In this document: piece after piece, positions 1-7,971 of the stretch
How the letters are laid out: the number at the start of each line of letters is the position of its first letter
Position numbering within the stretch: the first letter of the stretch is position 1
Assembly: GCF_007858185.1 (NCBI RefSeq)
Contig: NZ_VFES01000037.1
Coordinates: forward strand, 1 to 47,985
DNA: 47,985 bases
Direction of reading: 5' to 3'
Origin: Pseudomonas grimontii
Lineage (GTDB): Bacteria > Pseudomonadota > Gammaproteobacteria > Pseudomonadales > Pseudomonadaceae
Translations under genes and position numbers: made by a program
Notes under the pieces: generated by a model
Told to the model about the DNA's origin: nothing
Database searches by the model: none
Seen by the model: the letters and a program-made list of their open reading frames with translations, nothing else

Positions 1-375
1 GTTGGGTTGCGCCGCAGCCCCAAGACCAGGCGCAGAGGAGTGCCTGATACACCGCATTCGTCGTCATCAGGGGCGCTTCGCACCCCAACGCGGGGCAAGC
101 CCGCTCGCCACAGGTTACTTTTTACCCTTTCTATTTCTTGACTGACTGGCATTAGGGCTTGCGCTGAGACGCAACGTCTCACGGTCTCATCGCACTGCGC
201 ACGTTCTGGCATGGCGCGTCTCGTTTGACCTCGATACCGCCCATCCTTGCGGTTCCATCCGGCGGCTCTAAGAAAGGCATGTCCAGGCGTTTTTGCACAG
301 CTGGCACCGGCCTTGCTCTGGCCCCTGGCAACCTACCCGGCGCGTCAGTGCCCACCGTTTCAAGGAGACTTCGCT
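1..375. other. Intergenic leader of the butanediol dehydrogenase gene with a REP-like repeat
   Basis: No convincing gene is seen in these 375 bases. Bases 1-115 carry a pseudomonad-type repeat with pieces such as 'AACGCGGGGCAAGCCCGCTCGCCA'-like text (shown here only in part: CCCGCTCGCCA), a sequence that recurs at 34905-35055. The remainder is the promoter and leader region of the gene starting at 376. Open frames here (for example 225-434) lack coding character and overlap the promoter. Confidence 0.6.
302..317 (+). promoter_or_regulatory. Candidate sigma-54 (RpoN) promoter
   Basis: The string TGGCACCGGCCTTGCT matches the sigma-54 consensus TGGCACRNNNNTTGCW at every position but one (C for R). 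The GG and GC elements are 12 bases apart, as required. It would start transcription near 328, leaving a ~48-base leader before the ATG at 376. Known context: acetoin/butanediol (aco) catabolic genes in pseudomonads are commonly RpoN-dependent with the activator AcoR. That this promoter is used is an inference. Confidence 0.55.
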
Positions 376-1470
376 ATGAGCCTTTCGAGCAACTCGCAAC
401 GCAGCATGCGTGCCGCTGTCTGGCATGGTCGTAACGACATCCGCGTCGAAGATGTGCCGCTGCCCGTTTCACCACCTGCCGGTTGGGTGCAGATCCGCGT
501 GCAATGGTGCGGCATTTGCGGGTCCGATCTGCATGAGTACGTGGCCGGCCCGGTGTTCATACCGGTTGACGCCCCGCACCCGCTGACCGGGATAAAGGGC
601 CAGTGCATTCTCGGTCATGAGTTTTGTGGTGAGATCGTCGAACTCGGTGCCGGTGTGCAGGGTTTCAGCGTCGGCGAGCCAGTGGCGGCCGACGCCTGCC
701 AACACTGCGGCACGTGCTACTACTGCACCCACGGGCTGTACAACATTTGCGAGAACCTGGCCTTCACCGGCCTGATGAACAACGGCGCCTTCGCCGAACT
801 GGTCAACGTGCCCGCCAACCTGCTGTACAAATTGCCGGCGAACTTCCCTGCTGAAGCCGGCGCACTGATCGAGCCTCTGGCCGTCGGCATGCACGCGGTG
901 AAAAAAGCCGGAAGCCTGCTCGGGAAAAACGTGGTGGTGGTCGGTGCCGGCACCATCGGCCTCTGCACCATCATGTGCGCCAAGGCGGCGGGCGCGGCGC
1001 AGGTGATCGCGCTGGAAATGTCCGGCGCACGCAAGGCCAAGGCCCGGGAAGTAGGGGCGACCCATGTGCTCGATCCGAATGAGTGCGACGCCCTGGCCGA
1101 AGTACGCCGCCTCACCGGCGGGCTCGGCGCGGATGTCAGTTTCGAATGCATCGGCAACAAACACACGGCCAAACTCGCCATCGACCTGATCCGCAAGGCC
1201 GGCAAGTGCGTACTGGTGGGCATCTTCGAAGAACCCAGCGAGTTCAACTTTTTCGAGTTGGTGGCCACGGAAAAACAGGTACTCGGCGCACTGGCCTATA
1301 ACGGGGAATTCGCCGACGTGATCGCTTTTATCGCGGATGGGCGGCTGGACATCTCGCCACTGGTGACGGGGCGCATTCAGCTGGAGGAGATCGTGGGGCA
1401 GGGCTTTGAGGAACTGGTTAAAAACAAGGAACACAATGTGAAGATCATTGTGTCGCCTGCTCGCGTCTGA
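376..1470 (+). CDS. bdhA: Zinc-dependent 2,3-butanediol dehydrogenase
   Basis: A 364-aa medium-chain alcohol dehydrogenase that interconverts 2,3-butanediol and acetoin with NAD+ in the cytoplasm. The GroES-like N-terminal half shows the catalytic zinc set (CGICGSD, then GHE in ILGHEFCGEIVELG). The structural zinc cysteines are spaced as CQHCGTCYYCTHGLYNIC. The Rossmann motif VVGAGTIGL follows. The start at 376 is chosen because AAGGAG lies 9 bases upstream; the frame is open further back to 247 but without a ribosome site. In many pseudomonads this gene ends the aco operon; here no aco gene is seen within the window and it has its own sigma-54-like promoter. The butanediol assignment over sorbitol or threonine dehydrogenase rests on overall similarity to the (R,R)-butanediol type. 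Confidence 0.85.
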   Translation: MSLSSNSQRSMRAAVWHGRNDIRVEDVPLPVSPPAGWVQIRVQWCGICGSDLHEYVAGPVFIPVDAPHPLTGIKGQCILGHEFCGEIVELGAGVQGFSVGEPVAADACQHCGTCYYCTHGLYNICENLAFTGLMNNGAFAELVNVPANLLYKLPANFPAEAGALIEPLAVGMHAVKKAGSLLGKNVVVVGAGTIGLCTIMCAKAAGAAQVIALEMSGARKAKAREVGATHVLDPNECDALAEVRRLTGGLGADVSFECIGNKHTAKLAIDLIRKAGKCVLVGIFEEPSEFNFFELVATEKQVLGALAYNGEFADVIAFIADGRLDISPLVTGRIQLEEIVGQGFEELVKNKEHNVKIIVSPARV

Positions 1471-1576
1471 CGCGCCCGGCTGACTGCGGCACTCCTTGCC
1501 CCACGCCTGATTCCCCACGCAAGCCAGAGGAAGGGGAGTCAGGAGTGGGCACGAGCGAAAACTCGGCCCGTCGAGA

Positions 1577-2482
1577 TCACCGTGAGGTCGTGCGTGAGCC
1601 TGAAGTGGCGATGACCGCCCCCGTAATGATCAACACGGCGGGGATCATCAGGATCGGCTTGGCATCGCTTTGCCCCACGGCAATCAACAGCAGCGTGGAG
1701 AACAGCGGCGCCAGGTAAGACAGGGCGCCCAGCATCGATAGATTTCCGTGCTTGGTCGCGTGGTCCCAGGCAAAAAAAGCCAGGCCTACCGGGCCCAGCC
1801 CCAGGGCAATGATCGCCGCCCACTGGCCTGGCTCAGGCCGCACCGTGGTTTCGAAAGCCAGGTGGCAGAGTCCCCCGGCCACTGCCACCAACCCGCAGAT
1901 ACCCCCGATGATGCTGCTCGGAACATGGCTGAACCGCCGGTTGAACACCGAATAAATCGCCCAGACCCAGGCGCAGGCAAAGGCTGCGGCGTAACCGATA
2001 ACCGGCATCGACGCACTGTCACTCCGGGCCCGCAGCTGCATGATGAAGGCCGTCCCCGCCAGGCCGAGCAACGCGCCCAGCAACTGGCGCTTGCGCAGCG
2101 ACTCGCCGGTGGCAACGCTCGACAGCAGCACGATCAGCAGCGGCCACAGGTAGGCAATCAGGCTGGCTTCAGCCGCAGGCGCGGCCTTCAGGGCAAAGAA
2201 ATACAACGCGTGATAGACGAAGATCCCGGCAAAACCCGTTGCCCACACAGACCAGGGCTGGCGCCAGCTGCTGAACCCTGCAGCGCCGCGCAGCCCCAGC
2301 ACGCACAGGCTGGCCACGAACGCGACCGCGAAGCTCGAAGCCAGCAACTGAAAGGCCGGGATCCCGGCGGTCAAGGTGGTCAGAAGCGCCAGGCACGCCC
2401 ACAAAAACACGGCAATCACGCCGATCAGCGTCGCACTGGCGGCGCCCTTGGCAAGGGTGATGGAGGGATTGGAAGTGCTCAT
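1577..2482 (-). CDS. EamA/DMT-family exporter (YddG-like)
   Basis: A 301-aa inner-membrane protein with about ten hydrophobic helices and two EamA-type repeats, the usual length of the drug/metabolite transporter superfamily. Segments such as LIGVIAVFLWACLALLTTL, ASLIAYLWPLLIVLL and MLGALSYLAPLFSTLLLI are typical, and the 'AEASLIAYLWPLLIVL' region resembles the aromatic amino-acid exporter YddG. The substrate cannot be read from sequence. It lies 103 bases downstream of, and in the same direction as, an AraC regulator (2586-3362). That regulator is probably a local controller and may be co-transcribed. The start at 2482 is an ATG preceded by a purine-rich stretch. Confidence 0.8.
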   Translation of the reverse strand: MSTSNPSITLAKGAASATLIGVIAVFLWACLALLTTLTAGIPAFQLLASSFAVAFVASLCVLGLRGAAGFSSWRQPWSVWATGFAGIFVYHALYFFALKAAPAAEASLIAYLWPLLIVLLSSVATGESLRKRQLLGALLGLAGTAFIMQLRARSDSASMPVIGYAAAFACAWVWAIYSVFNRRFSHVPSSIIGGICGLVAVAGGLCHLAFETTVRPEPGQWAAIIALGLGPVGLAFFAWDHATKHGNLSMLGALSYLAPLFSTLLLIAVGQSDAKPILMIPAVLIITGAVIATSGSRTTSR

Positions 2483-2585
2483 GCAAGCCCCGTCTGCAGA
2501 TAATCCTCAAGCGGGAACACTAGAACGGTCGAGAGCGCGAGTATTGATCAGGCCCGCCCAAGAATTGTTCGGGACTGCTGTTTTT

Positions 2586-3362
2586 TCAGTGGTCTCGCCC
2601 TTGTTTACGCACAACGGCCGGCGTCAGCTGGCGGGCTTTCTTCAGGGCATGGGTTAACGCACTCTGGTCGGCGTATCCGGCGCGATGCGCAATATCAATG
2701 ATCGACAAAGACGTTTCGCGCAACAGGTCAATGGCCAGATTCAGGCGCAAGTTCGCGATATGCGAGAACGGCGTTGTATTCAGGTGCTGCCCAAATAGCC
2801 CATACAAACGCCGCTCACTCGTGCCCGCATAACGCGCAATATCATGTGCCGTCAGGGCGCTGCCCAGGTGCTGCTCGATGTAGGCCAGCGCACGAGCAAG
2901 AATGAACTGGCCGGGGTCGCTGCGCGCAACCTCGGGCTGCAATAACGAACACAACAGCAACCGACTCCAGGACTCGGCCATCGCGAGCGAGCCGACCAAC
3001 CGTGGCCCGTTGCTGCTGGCGTAATCGAGCAAATGCCGTATATCGGGCCTGACCGCAAAAAAGCGCTTGTCATTGAGAGGGCCAAATGACGCAACCGTGC
3101 CCTGCTGCGCTTCGCCAAAGTCGGTCGAGACGTCCAGCACCAGGAAACTGTTATGGGCGTTGGCCAGGAACGTATGCCGGGAACCTGCAGAAATCACTAC
3201 CCCCTGGCTCGCATCGACCTTGCCACCTCGTCCGTCGACCTCAATCTCCATCGAGCCGGATTGGGGAAGCACGATTTGATGAAAGTCATGCTGGTGAAGC
3301 TCAACCTGACCTGAGTATGAGCGCAACGAGAGAGAGAAGGATTGGGGTGCGGTGGTGCTCAT
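2586..3362 (-). CDS. AraC-family transcriptional regulator with cupin sensor
   Basis: A 258-aa regulator. The N-terminal ~110 residues form a cupin-type effector domain (LHQHDFHQIVLPQSGSMEIEVDGRGG, with the H-x-H start of a cupin strand). The C-terminal ~100 residues carry the two AraC helix-turn-helix units: LTAHDIARYAGTSERRLYGLFGQHL and ISIIDIAHRAGYADQSALTHALKK-like text. Length and architecture are standard for the small cupin-AraC type. Located directly upstream of the DMT exporter on the same strand, it is most simply the regulator of that exporter. The effector molecule is unknown. The intergenic space to the divergent gene at 3569 is ~200 bases and should contain both promoters. Confidence 0.8.
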   Translation of the reverse strand: MSTTAPQSFSLSLRSYSGQVELHQHDFHQIVLPQSGSMEIEVDGRGGKVDASQGVVISAGSRHTFLANAHNSFLVLDVSTDFGEAQQGTVASFGPLNDKRFFAVRPDIRHLLDYASSNGPRLVGSLAMAESWSRLLLCSLLQPEVARSDPGQFILARALAYIEQHLGSALTAHDIARYAGTSERRLYGLFGQHLNTTPFSHIANLRLNLAIDLLRETSLSIIDIAHRAGYADQSALTHALKKARQLTPAVVRKQGRDH

Positions 3363-3568
3363 CCGTGAGTCTCCGGGGGGGCGTAGACTTATATGAGAGT
3401 TATGAAGTTTGCGGTGCGAATGTCGAAAAGTGGTGATCTTGTCGCTGAATTGACTATCGTGGTTACTGTGCTGTTAATAGCGCGACTTTGGCAAGAAGTT
3501 TGCTGGTGTTCACCATCGTGCCAAGACGGTTTTCAAGTGCATTACCTTTAAAACAGGTTCTGATACCC

Positions 3569-4552
3569 ATGACGAATGCTACGCCAGCCATCAAACTCAG
3601 CACACTTAGGCAAATTGCCCCCTATTTGAGTATGCGGGGGGTGGCACCACTGGAGTTCTTTCGGCGTTTTGGCATTTCCCCACATGTTTTTCAAAACCCT
3701 GAAGCTTGGGTATCGCGAGCGGCCTGCTTTCATATCGCCAATGAAATGGCTGCTATCGCACAGGACCCCTTCGGCGGGGCGATGATCGGGCACCTGACCG
3801 ATGTGCGCTCAACCGGCATGTGGGGCGAGTTGATATTGGGCTCGACCAACCTCGCTGAGGCGTGTGCAGTGGCGGCAGTCCATACGGATTTGGTGCATCA
3901 GGGAAGCGAAGTCAAAATTGTCACCGAGGGCCGTACGGCTAAACTGATCCAACACTTTACCGGGCACCACGGGGCTGATCCGAAACAGGTCATTTTCGGC
4001 ACGCTTGCGGTGCTTAGAAAAGTGCCGCTCATGTCCGGCGCGCCTGGCGCTATACGGGTACATCTAAAAAACTCGAGAGAGCGAGGCGACGAGGCGCTTG
4101 AAGAGTACCTGGGCCCAAACCTCGTAATGAACGCTGAGTACAACATGATCGAATTTGATCGTGAGTTGCTCGAGATTCCCCTGCAGCCTGTTCGAGATAT
4201 TGCCTGGAAAACCACCCAAGCCTTGAGGTCGACTGCTGACGTAGCTGACGTGCTCGCGCAGCAGATCGCGGATCAGGAACTGTCCAAACTGGTCACTATT
4301 TCAAGAAAGATTGGACTGTCTGTTCGAACACTGCAGCGGCGTCTCGAACATTGCGGTATCGACTTCGACGCTTTACGTGACGAGACTCGTCGCAGTGAAG
4401 CCCTTCAACTGATTGCCAGCGGTAGATACAGCGCGACCGAAATTGCATATATGGTCGGCTACAGCGATCCAGCGCACTTTACCCGAGCCTTCAAGCGTTG
4501 GACGGGGAGCGCGCCGTCGCTCTATCGTGCCCTCTTGAAACAAGGCCGTTAA
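3569..4552 (+). CDS. AraC-family regulator, arabinose-binding-domain (OruR/ArgR-like) type
   Basis: A 327-aa regulator with a long N-terminal ligand domain (residues ~10-200, 'Arabinose_bd' type, starting LRQIAPYLSMRGVAPLEFFRRFGI) and a C-terminal AraC DNA-binding domain. That domain shows LSVRTLQRRLEHCGIDFDALRDETRR and ATEIAYMVGYSDPAHFTRAFKRWTG. The frame is open from a TTG at 3488, but the ATG at 3569 gives the normal N-terminus; no strong ribosome site is visible. It precedes the DUF1254/MipA/PAP2/barrel operon and probably controls it: three GCGCCAA-type boxes lie between its stop codon and that operon. Its last ~40 bases are duplicated downstream (see 4513-4984). Confidence 0.8.
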   Translation: MTNATPAIKLSTLRQIAPYLSMRGVAPLEFFRRFGISPHVFQNPEAWVSRAACFHIANEMAAIAQDPFGGAMIGHLTDVRSTGMWGELILGSTNLAEACAVAAVHTDLVHQGSEVKIVTEGRTAKLIQHFTGHHGADPKQVIFGTLAVLRKVPLMSGAPGAIRVHLKNSRERGDEALEEYLGPNLVMNAEYNMIEFDRELLEIPLQPVRDIAWKTTQALRSTADVADVLAQQIADQELSKLVTISRKIGLSVRTLQRRLEHCGIDFDALRDETRRSEALQLIASGRYSATEIAYMVGYSDPAHFTRAFKRWTGSAPSLYRALLKQGR

Positions 4553-4634
4553 CATCCTCGTCTAATCTCTCCCCCAAAATATTTGGCCCTTTCTGGGGCG
4601 ACCTTCGTGTGCGCGCGTGTTTGCATTGCGTTTG

Positions 4635-4692
4635 GCGCCAAATGGCAAGTTTGCGCCAAGGCGTTCTTATACAGTCAAAAAATTAACGCCAA
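4635..4692 (+). promoter_or_regulatory. Upstream control region with GCGCCAA boxes (copy 1)
   Basis: GCGCCAA occurs at 4635-4641 and 4653-4659, 18 bases apart, with a related ACGCCAA at 4686-4692. The same layout recurs in copy 2 at about 5096-5154, in front of the intact DUF1254 gene, with one box changed to GCACCAA. Spaced direct boxes are what an arabinose-binding-domain AraC protein would bind, so these are candidate operators for the regulator at 3569. That link is inferred. Confidence 0.4.
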
Positions 4693-4714
4693 CTTATAAA
4701 AGCAAGAGGTTGAA

Positions 4715-4976
4715 ATGTCTCTTTCATTCACGACCTGCATCCTCACCACGGCGCTGGTAGCTTTTTACATGGGGAAGACGGTGGCAAGTGGCACTCTGGG
4801 CAGGTTTGTTCCTGGCCGCGAAGCGGTGCCCATCGACGCCCAGAATGTGGTCCGGAGGAATCGGGACGCGCTCTATTTGTCAGCCGTGTTCGATCTCGAT
4901 GCAGACCCCGTCACGATCACTTTGCCTGAGACCGTTCATGTTGATGGCGGGGATCAATGAAGATGACTACGTCCCC
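4715..4976 (+). pseudogene. Truncated, decayed duplicate of the DUF1254 gene 5' end
   Basis: The 81-codon frame at 4715-4960 repeats parts of the intact neighbour (for example REAVPIDAQNVVRRNRDALY against REAVPIDAQNVVRMNRDTLY). It lacks the signal-peptide and linker residues (~80 bases deleted) and shifts frame after 'VTITLPE'. It then ends in the duplicated araC tail. The whole C-terminal two thirds of the family are absent, so no working enzyme or lipoprotein can be made. It keeps its own ribosome site (AAGAGG before ATG 4715). Confidence 0.85.
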
Positions 4977-5175
4977 GCCGTCGCACTATTTTGCCGCCTT
5001 GAAACAAGACCGCTGACATCCTTGCCTAACCCCTCATTCAAAACATTTGGCCCCTTGCCGGGACGGTCTTCACGTACGTGCTTGCATTGCTTTTGGCACC
5101 AAATGGCAAGTTTGCGCCAAGGGATTCTTATACAGTCAAAAAATTAACGCCAACTTATAAAACTAAGAGGTTTAG

Positions 5176-6210
5176 ATGTCCCATTCATCTACGGCTTGCA
5201 TCCTGGCCATCGTGCTGACAGCTTTTGGAAGTGCGAAGGCCCAGTCATCTTCGGAGGTGGCAATACCGGTTGGTGTGGATAACTTTGTCCGTGCCGAGTC
5301 CGACCTCTACATAGGAAAAATGGTGGCAAGTGGCAGCTTGGGCCGGTTTGTTCATAGCCGCGAAGCGGTGCCCATCGACGCCCAGAATGTGGTCCGGATG
5401 AATCGGGACACGCTCTATTCGTCAGCGGTGTTCGATCTAGATGCAGGCCCTGTCACGATCGTTTTGCCTGAGGCCGATGGGCGCTTTATGTCGATGGCAG
5501 TGATCAATGAAGATCACTACGTCCCCGTCGTCACTTACGGTGCCGGCCGCCGGACACTGACGAAAGAGGCAATCGGCACACGCTATGTATTTGTCGCTGT
5601 GCGCACGTTCTTTGATCCCGATGATCGTAAAGACCTTGAAAAGGTACATGCACTGCAGGATGCAATCACGGTCAGTCAGGCCAAAGTCGGGGAGTTTGTA
5701 GTACCTAAGTGGGACCAAGCGAGCCAGACAAAGGTGCGTGAGGCTCTGGAGGTCCTGGGGTCGACGATCCCTGATTACAATCAGTCCTTTGGCCCCAAGG
5801 GCGCGGTCAATCCAATCCATCACCTGATCGGCACTGCGACGGGGTGGGGGGGGAACCCAGCCAAGGACGCTATCTATCTCGGTGGCGTGATGTCGGAGAA
5901 CGATGGGAAAACCATTTACCGCCTAAAAGTTGGAGATGTCCCGGTCAATAGTTTTTGGTCTGTCAGTGTGTATAACACCGAGGGTTACTTCCAGAAGAAC
6001 CCCTATGACGCCTATTCGTTGAACAACCTCACCGCCAAGAAAAGTGAAGATGGCTCGATTGTTATCCAGTTCGGTGGTTGCGACGGGAAGATTGCTAATT
6101 GCTTGCCTACCCCACCTGGTTGGAACTACACGGTCAGGCTTTATCAGCCGAGCGAACAAATACTGAATGGCAAATGGCGTTTCCCTAAGCCGCAGCCCGT
6201 TGCACTCTAA
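5176..6210 (+). CDS. DUF1254/DUF1214 domain-containing exported protein
   Basis: A 344-aa protein with an N-terminal signal peptide (SSTACILAIVLTAFGSAKA). An N-terminal DUF1254 region follows (residues ~35-130, with NVVRMNRDTLYSSAVFDLDAG) and then a C-terminal DUF1214 region (~220-335, with YRLKVGDVPVNSFWSVSVYN). These paired domains are common in Gram-negative bacteria but no reaction is established, so no function is assigned. AAGAGG lies 9 bases before the ATG. It heads a compact same-strand set with the MipA/OmpV protein (72-base gap), PAP2 phosphatase (14 bases) and an outer-membrane barrel (16 bases), which suggests an envelope-related operon. A decayed partial copy lies just upstream. 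Confidence 0.8.
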   Translation: MSHSSTACILAIVLTAFGSAKAQSSSEVAIPVGVDNFVRAESDLYIGKMVASGSLGRFVHSREAVPIDAQNVVRMNRDTLYSSAVFDLDAGPVTIVLPEADGRFMSMAVINEDHYVPVVTYGAGRRTLTKEAIGTRYVFVAVRTFFDPDDRKDLEKVHALQDAITVSQAKVGEFVVPKWDQASQTKVREALEVLGSTIPDYNQSFGPKGAVNPIHHLIGTATGWGGNPAKDAIYLGGVMSENDGKTIYRLKVGDVPVNSFWSVSVYNTEGYFQKNPYDAYSLNNLTAKKSEDGSIVIQFGGCDGKIANCLPTPPGWNYTVRLYQPSEQILNGKWRFPKPQPVAL

Positions 6211-6282
6211 TTAATAACTTCCGACATTTATAACTTGGCATGCACGCCAATAAGTTTGGTTATGCACCAAAGGAAAGAAGCA

Positions 6283-7125
6283 ATGACAACCATCGGTGGT
6301 TCAAACTTTTTCAAATATAAAGCGACGCTCCTGGCAAGTGCGACCCTCGTCTTTGCGATGGCGTTGCCTGCACACGCAGACGATTCAAGTGAGCCCTCCG
6401 TGACCGTCGGTGGTGGACTCGCCGTTGGTCCGCTGTACGAAGGCTCTTCACACTACGCCGCGTTCCCGTCAATGAAACTCAAAGCGGTCCTGCCGACTGA
6501 AAACTGGGGCAAGTTTACTGCGTCCTTTCCGGAAGGGCTGCGTTGGGACCTGCCGGGACTGTCTCCTTTCGGGATCGCCCTGTTGCTGGGTTACGACCCG
6601 GGTCGCAAGGAAAGAATCCACACCCTGGGCGGTCGTGATGACTACTTGAAGGGCATGGGTAATCTGGACAGCACTGCCCTCGTCGGGGCGGAAGCGTATT
6701 GGACCCTGCCAGCCGGTCGCCTGTTTGTTCGCGGCCTGCAAGCCAGCCAGAGCCGCGATTATGGTGGCGAGAGCCTGGGGCGTACCGCCTACCTGGAAGC
6801 CGGCTATGCCACCGCCTACGCGCTGTCTTCGACTTTAACCCTGGACTCGACCGTGTACGGCACCTGGAGCAATGACAAAGACATGATGGCGCGCTTCGGC
6901 GTCACCGCCCAACAAGCAGCGCGTACCGGCTTCGAGGAGTATCACCCGGGAGGCGGGATGCGCGACGTGACCCTGAAGCTGGGCCTCACCTGGCAATGGC
7001 AACCACAACTGGCACTGGAAGGCGGCATCAAGACCTACGCGCTGGTCTCCGATGCCCGCAACAGCCCGCTGACGGGTGAAAGCGTGGGCGCAGGCGCCTA
7101 TCTCAACGCCCTTTACCGGTTTTGA
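6283..7125 (+). CDS. MipA/OmpV-family outer-membrane protein
   Basis: A 280-aa outer-membrane protein. It has a signal peptide ending MALPAHADDS and a MipA/OmpV barrel: VTVGGGLAVGPLYEGSSHYAAFPSMKL near the N-terminus, a closing strand GVGAGAYLNALYRF-like and a terminal Phe typical of barrel proteins. MipA acts as a scaffold for murein-synthesis enzymes in E. coli; OmpV is a porin-like antigen. Which role applies here is unknown. The ATG at 6283 is preferred because AGGAAAG lies 6 bases upstream; the longer frame from 6235 has no ribosome site. Second gene of the envelope operon. Confidence 0.8.
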   Translation: MTTIGGSNFFKYKATLLASATLVFAMALPAHADDSSEPSVTVGGGLAVGPLYEGSSHYAAFPSMKLKAVLPTENWGKFTASFPEGLRWDLPGLSPFGIALLLGYDPGRKERIHTLGGRDDYLKGMGNLDSTALVGAEAYWTLPAGRLFVRGLQASQSRDYGGESLGRTAYLEAGYATAYALSSTLTLDSTVYGTWSNDKDMMARFGVTAQQAARTGFEEYHPGGGMRDVTLKLGLTWQWQPQLALEGGIKTYALVSDARNSPLTGESVGAGAYLNALYRF

Positions 7126-7139
7126 TAAGGGAGCACTCG

Positions 7140-7955
7140 ATGAAAACAGTACATAAACAGTGGGGGCTGGCCAGCCTGCTCTGGTCGGGGCTGGTGCTTG
7201 CCGACGACACTGCCACGAAGGTTACGGACCCTCACTTCAAACTGGCTCCGGGCTATCTAAACTCGGCAGACCTGCCCCTGCGCCTGGCGTTGCTGGGTGC
7301 CCCACCAAAGCCTGACTCTGCGGCGCTTGCACGGGATGAGGAAGCGCGACGAGCAGCACTGTCGCTACGCGGGACGGCCCGGGAAAAACTCGCCGCAGCG
7401 GACGCAGAGCTGTCATTCCCCGGCCCGGCCAGTGCATTCTCCTGCGCGATGGGCACGCCGATCACCGAGAAAACCACCCCACATCTGTATACCTTGATGC
7501 AGCGCACCCTGACTGATGCAGGCGGTTCCACTTATGCCGGCAAGAACGCCTACAACCGCACCCGCCCCTTCGTAGCCCACAACGAAGGCACCTGCCGCAA
7601 AGACATGGAGCCGCTGTTGCGTACAGATGGTTCCTGGCCGTCGGGCCACTCCGCTGCCGGTTGGGCCTGGGGGCTGTTGCTGGCCGAGATTCAGCCTGCA
7701 CGTGCAACCGAGTTGATGACCCGCGGGCTGTCATTCGGCCAGAGCCGGGTCATCTGCGACGCACATTGGCAGAGTGACGTCGATGCAGGTCGCATCATGG
7801 GGGCTGCGACGGTAGCAAGCTTGCATAGCGACCCGACGTTCCTTGCCGATCTGGCGGCCGCGAAGGAAGAGGTCAAGGCTGCGCAAAAAGCCGGTTTGAA
7901 GCCTACAGAGGACTGTGCGGCCGAGGGCGTGGCGCTCTCGCTGACTCAGCACTGA
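7140..7955 (+). CDS. Class A (PAP2) acid phosphatase, exported
   Basis: A 271-aa periplasmic phosphatase of the PhoN/PAP2 type. All three signature blocks are present: KNAYNRTRPF (K-x6-RP), PSGHSAAGW (PSGH) and SRVICDAHWQSDVDAGR (SR-x5-H-x3-D). These provide the phosphate-binding Lys/Arg residues and the catalytic histidines. A short signal peptide precedes residue ~24 (ASLLWSGLVLADD). The ATG at 7140 follows AAGGGAG. It lies 14 bases after the MipA/OmpV gene and 16 bases before the next barrel gene. The natural substrate (free phosphomonoesters, or lipid phosphates near the envelope) is not determined. Confidence 0.88.
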   Translation: MKTVHKQWGLASLLWSGLVLADDTATKVTDPHFKLAPGYLNSADLPLRLALLGAPPKPDSAALARDEEARRAALSLRGTAREKLAAADAELSFPGPASAFSCAMGTPITEKTTPHLYTLMQRTLTDAGGSTYAGKNAYNRTRPFVAHNEGTCRKDMEPLLRTDGSWPSGHSAAGWAWGLLLAEIQPARATELMTRGLSFGQSRVICDAHWQSDVDAGRIMGAATVASLHSDPTFLADLAAAKEEVKAAQKAGLKPTEDCAAEGVALSLTQH

Positions 7956-7971
7956 TCAGGGAAACACCATC

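Larger units (their letters stand above)
4513..4984 (+). repeat. Tandem duplication joining the 3' end of araC to the 5' end of the DUF1254 gene
   Basis: The sequence from the araC tail (GCCGTCGC at 4513) through the promoter and the first part of the DUF1254 gene occurs twice in tandem. Shared landmarks are TTGAAACAAG (4536 and 4998), TTATACAGTC (~4669 and ~5131), ATTAACGCCAACTTATAAAA (4682 and 5144) and GACGCCCAGAATGTGGTCCG (4836 and 5377). The junction is at 4977-4984, where DUF1254 sequence runs into the araC tail at a shared GCCGTCGC; that micro-homology points to illegitimate recombination. Copy 1 has since lost about 80 bases from the start of the DUF1254 reading frame. Confidence 0.85.

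Noticed and set aside
469..1518. 349-codon minus-strand open frame opposite the butanediol dehydrogenase
   Set aside because: It mirrors a clearly coding GC-rich gene, has no ribosome site and no domain; a typical antisense shadow.
4715..4960. A separate 81-aa functional gene
   Set aside because: It is a truncated, frameshifted copy of the next gene created by the tandem duplication.
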